Shown here piece by piece: positions 57,270 to 64,000 of a stretch of 64,000 nucleotides of DNA (positions are counted from its first letter, which is position 1; the number at the start of each line of letters is the position of its first letter). The notes beneath the pieces are model-generated. The model did not search any database and was not told the DNA's origin. It saw nothing but the letters and a program-made list of their open reading frames with translations. The DNA lies in the NCBI GenBank assembly GCA_036426205.1, contig WSYH01000267.1, positions 1-64,000 on the forward strand, read 5' to 3'. The stretch comes from Ascaphus truei (lineage: Eukaryota; Chordata; Amphibia; Anura; Ascaphidae). A program made the position numbers and the translations under genes.

Positions 57270-57790
57270 GCCTATGATCACCTATGGGTATCGTTTTTGT
57301 GGTGGTGTGTGTTTGGGTGCCGCCTGTGTCCCTGATGGGAAGCACAGGCCAATCAATTAACAGCGGGGCGGACCCACACCCCCGTCGGCCCAGAGACGTC
57401 TGGTTTGCCTGTCCTTCCGGGTACAATAAGCATATTTAAGAATCACATATTCCACACCGCTGGTATGTGCTGGAGGGGGGTACTTATCTGCCGGTGGCGC
57501 TTTATCCAGAGGTGCCAGACTCCAGAGGTACTTGAGCAAAGAATGTAAGCAAGCACCGGTCTTACTAAGGTTGCATTTATGTGGCCAACCAAATTCCAAC
57601 TTGTTTCCGGCAAATAGGAATGCGGCGCAATAGAAGCCCTCTCCGTTGATAAAGTCACTCTACTTCTTCGCGAAACGTTGGCCTTTTTGTGGCACAATAC
57701 TGCACCTTAGTTAAGACCGGGGCCTGCGTCCATTCCTTTGCTTTTCCTGGCCAATAAGGTAGACACTGCTTGCGGGATTGACATAGGGGG
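57270..57790. other. Possible Penelope-type terminus with decayed hammerhead
   Basis: 57645-57690 (+) reads 'ttgataaagtcac' then 'gcgaaacgtt', resembling a decayed hammerhead core and GAAAC box. The rest is not assigned. Confidence 0.3.
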
Positions 57791-57794
57791 GTGC

Positions 57795-58275
57795 AGCGGT
57801 GGATGGTGAGCACGGATGGTGGGGGGCCAGGGGATATGGTGACAGGATGGAGGCCAGGTGGAGAGGAGTGGAGGGCAGGGTGCTATTAATGATGATACTG
57901 GGGTGGATCGGGGGTAGGTGGGATATAAATGTGATGGGGCCGCCTTGGGAGATAATCATGATGATGGGGGATGATCTTTTAATTATTGGGGGAGGTGAGG
58001 GTACTATTTTTCATATTATATGTATTGGGGAAGGTGGGGGGTATTTTATGTCTTCTATGTCTTTGGGGAGTGGGGGTTAATTTTTTTACATTATTTTGGG
58101 TTGGGGGCTGTGTGGGTATGGTTTATAGTCTTTGGGGAGGTGAGGGTCTATTTTGTTATTATGATATTTGGGGGAGGGAAGTGCGGGGGACTTTTTTTTA
58201 CACCATGTACTTTTGGGGAGGTGGTGGGGGTAATTTCTTTTTAAAAACGTTTTTGGGGGGCGTGGGGTAATTTTG
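57795..58275 (+). repeat. Degenerate G/T-rich repeat
   Basis: Loose ~55-65-bp units of 'ttggggaggtgggggt' alternating with T-rich text. No coding content. Confidence 0.6.
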
Positions 58276-58372
58276 TTATATGGCTATTGTGGTGGCGTAT
58301 TGTCTTGTTTATATGTGTTCGGGTGAGGGCGTAGGGTGTCCAGTCGTTTTGGACAACGCTCTGGCACCCTAA

Positions 58373-59343
58373 TGTCAGTAGATATACAACGACCTGTATG
58401 CGTCGTTTGCTTTATTCCCTTTTTCATTGCACGATTGATTTCATTTACCCGTGGGCATTGTCCCATAAAAAAAAAGCTATACAAGGACTTAAGTACTCAA
58501 GCCCTCTGGATACATATTATCCAGTTTACGTGCACTAATTTACACCAGATACTTTTGTAATATAGCTTATAAATGAGAGGAACCATTTATTTTAGCAAGT
58601 GAAAGTATATAAAAAAGAAAATTTAAACACAATTGTTTGAGGGCTCCTATTCTTTCATACCAACCACCTTGGCATTGCTTATACGTTATTGGGTAACCAC
58701 AGTGTTAGGAGTTCTTTCTATATTAATCTCCCGGCTCCCCCAAAGGGGGTGGTTACCCTGTCGCTCCACCACAATATTCAGACCCGGAATTCCTACGTAA
58801 ATGGCTAGGGAAATAGTCGACTATGTAAGTCTTCTCCAGGGCCCCTTAAATCTACGCATGAGTGGTGGTGCTAGCTTTCAGGTGGCCCTGAGAAGACTTA
58901 CATTAGGTGACTATTCTCTCTCCATTTACGTAGGAACTCCGTGTCTGAATCATTTTGTTGGAGGAACAGAGGTTAACCTCCTTGAGCAGGGAGAATAGGA
59001 TCTAGAAATCCCTCACATTGTGGTTCCACATAACGTATAAGCAATGCCAAGTGTGGTTTGGTATGAAAGGAATAGGAAGCCCTCAACGATTGTTTACATT
59101 TTTCTTTTTTTATATACTGTACTTTCACTTGCAAAATAAATGGTTCCCTCTTCACTTTCTAAGCTATAAATTACAAAAGTATCTTGTGTAACTGGTGCAC
59201 GTAACTGGATAATCTTTATCCAGAGTGGTTTGATTTACTCCATTCCTGTTATATTTTTTATGGTGACAACTGCCCAAGGTAATAACATCAATCGTGCAAT
59301 GAAATGTATAACGCAAATGACATAATTTGTATATCTACTGACA
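58373..59343. repeat. ~970-bp imperfect palindrome
   Basis: Left arm 58373-58842 and right arm 58884-59343 are complements with scattered differences (for example 'ttcctacgtaaatgg' and 'ccatttacgtaggaa'). Short central spacer. Possible long-TIR transposon or inverted duplication. Confidence 0.85.
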
Positions 59344-59349
59344 TATAGC

Positions 59350-59914
59350 TTTATTTTCATTAGCATTAGCGTTAACATTGATAAATATCTCATGGGCATA
59401 CAGTACAACATCTCGTGTTAGCTGTAAAAGACTGGTGTGCAGGGTTGTTTTTAACCATTTGAGCATTATTTGACAATGTCATTCTTATAAACTTAAGCCA
59501 GGGTATCTCAGGAAATATAACATTCTCAGGTTTCATTGATGCCCGTTTTGGTTTCAACATATATTTTTGCGTTGGTTCTTCTAATCTCACTTCTGGAGCA
59601 TCTGGCTGTGCCCAATTTAATTCTGTCCTTGGTAGCCTGTATTAACCCAGTGAGCCATGAGTTGTGAAACCAATTGAGTTGCTATCCACACGTCACCAAA
59701 CTAACTGTTAACAGGCTCTCTAGTTTGGCTACTTCCTGCAAACCTTCTGAAAATGGCTCCCACTGGAATCCACATGGCTACAGGCATGTCCTGTGAGAGT
59801 CCCTTCCTCAAATGGTTACGTCAGACTGAGCAGGAGGAACCTTCTTCACATTGCATTGCAGTGTATTAGGATCCCCCCACAACAAAGTAGATTCATATAC
59901 TTTTATAAGTGTAA
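59350..59914. repeat. Repeat unit, inverted relative to 53395-53998
   Basis: Its last ~75 bp are repeated at 61401-61479. Interrupted at 59914 by an LTR. Confidence 0.8.
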
Positions 59915-60873
59915 TGTAGCCCCGGTAAGAAATGGGGGCTATACATCTTGCTCCTACTGGTGTAAGTCCTGTTAAGGGATGGCCGCCAGTAGTTATCATG
60001 GATTTTCCCTGCTTCAAGCCCTGCCGTGATTGGTAGAGGTAGGCACCTGACTCTGTGTGGGAAGGCATAGACACAGGGGAGGGCCTGCTGACATCATGAG
60101 GGGTGGGGCTGACTAAACTTAGACTGCCTGTTCCTGTAAGAGACAGTTACTTGTTGGAGGAGTTGGATAAGTTATGTCCTGGGAACAGAGAGTGAAGGAG
60201 TTCTGTCCTGGGAACTGAGCAAGTTGGAGTGTCTGACCTGCAAGGTCATGCTGAGAGTGTCAGCTACATTGGAGGAGATAATCAGGCCCAGCCTGAGTAG
60301 AGCGGACAGAATTATAGTGGTGGACCAATGCCCCTCACCCTGTTCAGGGGGTGAGGGGAAGACAATCTAGCCTCACCCAGAGGACATACTCTTGGGGTGC
60401 GTGCCAGGGGTATTGATGCCCCATACAGCCCATCCTGCAGGGGTACAGCCTGGAGGAGAGGAGTAAAAGACCTGTACAGATTTGGAGTACACTGCTGTAT
60501 ATGAACTGCTGTGTGCCGCTGTGCATGAAGTGTTGCTGATCTGTTGTGTCAAGGACAATAAAGAGTGCTGCTATTTTATCAGAGACTGTGTGTGAGATCT
60601 GGATCATTCGCCCTGGGACCAAGGCTTCTCTGTAAGGGTCCCACCCCACATCCCTGGGGCTTATAGAGATGGAGGCGCTGCACCACAAAGACTGCTAAGA
60701 AGATGGAGGCATATACCCCAGAAGCCTGTCCCTGTGTTCCCCAATACCAACGCGGGAGACTCAGGCCCTCCTTTTCCAAGCAGGTATGCACCACCATATA
60801 TATGTAGCCAGCCCTCACTACACCCTAGAGGTACAATCTGTGCCTGGGGGGGCGGGGGGGAACATGGGTTACA
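59915..60873 (+). mobile_element. Solo LTR, 959 bp
   Basis: TGTAG...TTACA with a perfect 4-bp target duplication GTAA (59911-59914, 60874-60877). Contains AATAAA near 60559 and an internal 'atggaggcgctgca' about 205 bp from its end. Confidence 0.85.
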
Positions 60874-61400
60874 GTAAGCTATGATCAACTTTTTAGTTTT
60901 GTTTCCTTGTCCACTCTTGATTATCAATAACTTCAGTTTGCGCCTCCCATTGCTGCAATATTTAGCTATACGGAGTCCTGTTATGCTTTTACCTACCATC
61001 TAAAACAGGGATGGGCAACTCCAGTCCTCAAGGGCCACAACAGGTCAGGTTTTCAGGATATCCCTGCATCAGCACAGGTGTCTCAGTCTTCCACTGAGCC
61101 ACTGATTGAGCCACCTTTGCTGAAGCAGGGATATCCTGAAAACCTGACCTGGTGGTGGCCATAAGGACTGGAGTTGCCCAGCCCTGATAAGCGACCTACC
61201 GGATATTATTGCTTTTATGCCAATCATTCTAGTTGCCAAGCCATGCTACCTACTCCTCATGGGCCCTGAACTCCTCCAAATAGCACGAGGGGAAATATAA
61301 ATGCCTGGAAATTGCTTACCTGGTTGGCTATATCAGTAGGTTAGATGTCAGCAGGTGCAACTCAAACTTAGATCAGATCTATGCCAACTTTTTTTTTTTT
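60874..61400. repeat. Tandem-duplicated block, copy 1
   Basis: Repeated at 62387-62896. Together with 59840-59914 and 61404-61479 it forms a ~600-bp unit present twice in tandem, each copy split by an LTR. Contains a palindromic MITE. Confidence 0.85.
61011..61192. mobile_element. Palindromic hAT-like MITE, copy 1
   Basis: Nearly full-length inverted repeat: 'cagggatgggcaactccagt' at the left, 'ggactggagttgcccagccc' at the right, 'tgctgaagcagggatatcct' near the centre. The CAGGG...CCCTG termini suggest hAT. No clear 8-bp duplication. Confidence 0.7.
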
Positions 61401-61479
61401 CAGGAGGAACCTTCTTCACATTGCATTGCAGTGTATTAGGCTCCCCCCACAACAAAGTAGATTCATATACTTTTATAAG

Positions 61480-62380
61480 TGTAACCCTTATTCCCCCCCA
61501 CCCAGACACAACTGACATATCTAGGGTGTAGTGAGGGCTGGCTACATGTACTTGGTGGTGCGTACCTGCGTGGAACAGGAGGGTCTGAGTCTCCCACGAT
61601 GGTGTGGGGGATAACAGGACCAGGCTTCTGGGTTAGTAGCCTCCATTCTCTTAGTGGTGGTGCAGAGCCTCCATCCTCTATACCTTCCCAGGGATATGGG
61701 GTAGGACCCGTATAGAAGAAATGACCCTGGTCCCAGGGTGGATGCTCCAGAATCACACAACAGTCTTTGGTAAAATCAGCAAGGTCTCTCTTTATTGTCT
61801 CTAGCTCGCTCACCGCAGCCTTGGCAGCCCGCAGCAGCAACAACAACAGCAACCACAGCAGCGCACACAGCCCTCCAATCTGTACAGGCCTTTCCTCTCC
61901 TTCCCTCCAAGTGTGCACTCCGACAGGATGGTCTGTGGGGGGCCTCAATACCCCAATGCCCACCTCAGAGGATATTCTCTGGGTGGGGGTTGAATCTCCC
62001 CCATCCCCCCCTCATCAGGGTGAGGGGCATTGGTCCACCGGAGCTCTGCTCACTCGCCAACTTATCATAGGCCAGAGCTCTCTTTCTCTCCTGCTCCCAG
62101 GACAGAGCTCGAACTAGACTGTTACCTCCAACTCCCAGGACAGAACAGCTTTGAGACTTACAGGAGCTGGCTGCTAAATAGAGTCAGCCCCACCTCTCAT
62201 GATGTCAGCAAGACCTCCCCTCTGTCTCATGCCTGCAGCAGAGTCAGGGGCCTGCATCTATCACTCAAGGTAGGGCATGCAGGGGGAAAACCCATGATTA
62301 CTACTGTCGCCTGCCCTTAACAGGACTTACCACAGTAGGAGAAAGATATGTATAGCCTGTGCTGTTTACAGGGGGCTACA
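61480..62380 (-). mobile_element. Solo LTR, same family, opposite orientation
   Basis: TGTAACCC...GGGCTACA, the complement of the 59915 LTR. Flanked by TAAG and CAAG, a 4-bp target duplication with one mismatch. Confidence 0.8.
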
Positions 62381-62386
62381 CAAGTG

Positions 62387-62896
62387 TAAGCTATGATCAA
62401 CTTTTTAGTTTTGTTTCATTGTCCACTCTTGATTACCAATAACTTCAGTTTGCGCCTCCCATTGCTGCAATATTTAGCTATACGGAGTCCTGTTATGCTT
62501 TTACCTACCATCTAAAACAGGGATGGGCAACTCCAGTCCTCAAGGGCCACCAACAGGTCAGGTTTTCAGGATATCCCTGCTTCAGCATAGGTGTCTCGGT
62601 CTTCCACTGAGCCACTGATTGAGCCACCTTTGCTGAAGCAGGGATATCCGGAAAACCTGACCTGTTGGTGGCCATAAGGACTGGGGTTGCCCAGCCCTGA
62701 TGAGCGACCTATCGGATATTATTGCTTTTATGCCAACCATTCTAGTTGCCAAGCCATGCTACCTACTCCTCCAAATAGCACGAGGGAAAATATAAATGGC
62801 AGGAAATTGCTTACCTGGTTGGTTATATCAGTAGGTTAGATGTCAGCAGGTGCAACTCAAACTTAGATCAGATCTATGCCAACTTTTTTTTTTTTT
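62387..62896. repeat. Tandem-duplicated block, copy 2, with second MITE copy
   Basis: Direct copy of 60874-61400, including the palindromic MITE (62519-62700). Confidence 0.85.
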
Positions 62897-62899
62897 ACG

Positions 62900-64000
62900 C
62901 AGACAGGGCTGAGGAAAGATGTGTATAGAGAGACCAGTCAAAGCTCTATATATAGTATGGGAAGCTCTTTTTCAGTGCTAGCAATATGTGTTTTAGTTGC
63001 AAATATAAACCTCTTCACTAATGTTATTCTTTTCATCCATTAACGGTGCAGGCCCACGTAAACCACATTGAACTAGTCAGATTGTCTTGATAACTGGTGC
63101 TTTAAAAAAATATGAATTATTTAGCCAATAAGATTTGGTTGACCTACTGTAGCAGCCTTTATGAAGTTTGTACCCATTGTACAACAGGCTAACATTTACC
63201 AAAACCATTAGCGTTATTTTGGCTCGGTGAACGTGTTACCTTTTATGTAAATCCATAATCCCTGTCCTGACGCATCTGTCTTCTGAAATGTTTATAAACA
63301 TTTGTAACTGTAGATTTGAGCGTTTCTTGGTTCCCTTATCTTCTGCCCTGTGCGTGTGTGGTTCTGTCAGGAAAGTGCTGTGCATTAAGTTTTGATGCAT
63401 TATGATGGGGGTAAAAGAAACGACATAACAGCCCACTCCCCCCTTTTTCAAAGCCCCTCATGTCAATGAAAAACTTTTTTTTAAATGATCCAAATTACAT
63501 ATATATAGATTTTGTTTTGGAAGCACCAAAGTTTTTAAGTCCTTCATCACCATCACTGCCGTTTAAAGGCCCAGAATCAGAGACCGTTCCTGACTTAACA
63601 AAGCACGTACCTAAATTAACGCCCCAGAACTTCAGGGACCAGGGTTTAATTTTGTTTATACTTGAGGGTGTTGTAAAGCGGGCTGTGATCTTCCCAAGTA
63701 ACGTTGTTTGATGTTGCACTTCCCCCCACCAATCAGGGGCTGGAGTTATATTGCAAACACCTAGCTAGATGAGATAAAATCAGTTCTTTGTTACCTGAGA
63801 GTTTTAGTTGTGAGGCAGATTTCATGTGGAGAGGCAGCTAGGAGAAGCTGGAAATGGCGGTAGCTGGAAAGCAGCTATGAGTAAGTGGGAGAAGCAGTCT
63901 GCAGGAACCAAGAAAGAACAGGGTAAATCTCTTTAGGGAGTTCCCTGCACCCAAGTGTATAGGGTACCCCAGTTTCCCAGTTGCATGTGTGTGTGTGTTG
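62900..64000. other. No gene recognised
   Basis: An 83-codon frame at 63460-63711 has no recognised motif. 63720-63980 is leader-like, G/A-rich sequence, and the window ends in (GT)n. Confidence 0.4.

Noticed and set aside
54061..57426. Many Pro/Ala/Leu-rich frames on the minus strand and Gly/Arg-rich frames on the plus strand
   Set aside because: Translations of a noisy G-rich minisatellite.
61999..62010. 'tcatcag' and similar CTGATGA-like strings in LTRs and MITEs as ribozymes
   Set aside because: No matching GAAA box or stem II at the required distance.
63460..63711. 83-codon frame considered as an exon
   Set aside because: No recognised motif and no convincing splice context.

Overview
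The window is vertebrate nuclear DNA, most likely from an anuran amphibian (inference). The only host gene I can support is the 3' end of WDR81 on the + strand: one internal coding exon at 48049-48194 and the terminal exon at 51729-52055. Almost everything else is transposable elements, microsatellites and minisatellites. The mixture is typical of frog genomes: Tc1/mariner, hAT and TTAA-type MITEs, L1, CR1/L2-like LINEs, Penelope-like elements with hammerhead ribozymes, gypsy elements with a PNMA-like gag, and a retrovirus-like remnant.

Region by region. 1-7.4 kb: LTR-like and LINE fragments, two decayed Penelope-type hammerhead ribozymes, a 5'-intact but truncated Tc1 transposon and a foldback MITE. 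7.4-10.1 kb: a CR1/L2 3' end, then a 5'-truncated L1 with a 15-bp target duplication. 10.1-20.5 kb: low-complexity AT-rich DNA with several well-delimited MITEs (13171, 11544, 15846, 18232) and a putative solo LTR (19328). 20.5-29.3 kb: two copies of a gypsy element sharing one LTR, in tandem with a period of 7126 bp. 29.3-31.5 kb: minisatellites, an uncharacterised 279-codon ORF and a GC-rich stretch. 31.5-33.8 kb: the 3' end of a retrovirus-like element on the minus strand. 34.7-39 kb: MITE/SINE-type repeats, a LINE ORF1 fragment and a Penelope-like GIY-YIG fragment split by a (GT)n array.

39.9-47.5 kb holds a non-autonomous LTR retrotransposon. It lacks any recognisable polymerase and carries long ORFs of unknown function with a three-fold internal repeat. 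Its primer-binding site, polypurine tract and LTR ends nearly match the gypsy element at 20-29 kb, so that family is its likely source of enzymes. 48.0-52.8 kb is the WDR81 3' end; its last intron is filled by a minus-strand LINE, a 1.2-kb Penelope-type insertion with an intact hammerhead ribozyme, and a TATC/TC array. 53.4-61.4 kb contains inverted copies of one repeat around a noisy 39-bp minisatellite, a ~0.97-kb palindrome, and a tandem duplication carrying two LTRs in opposite orientation.

Two stretches (41206-42455 with its two N bases, and 54.1-57.3 kb) look like uncorrected long-read sequence. Structural claims there should be treated as provisional. All coding calls were made by eye from translated motifs; no database search was run.
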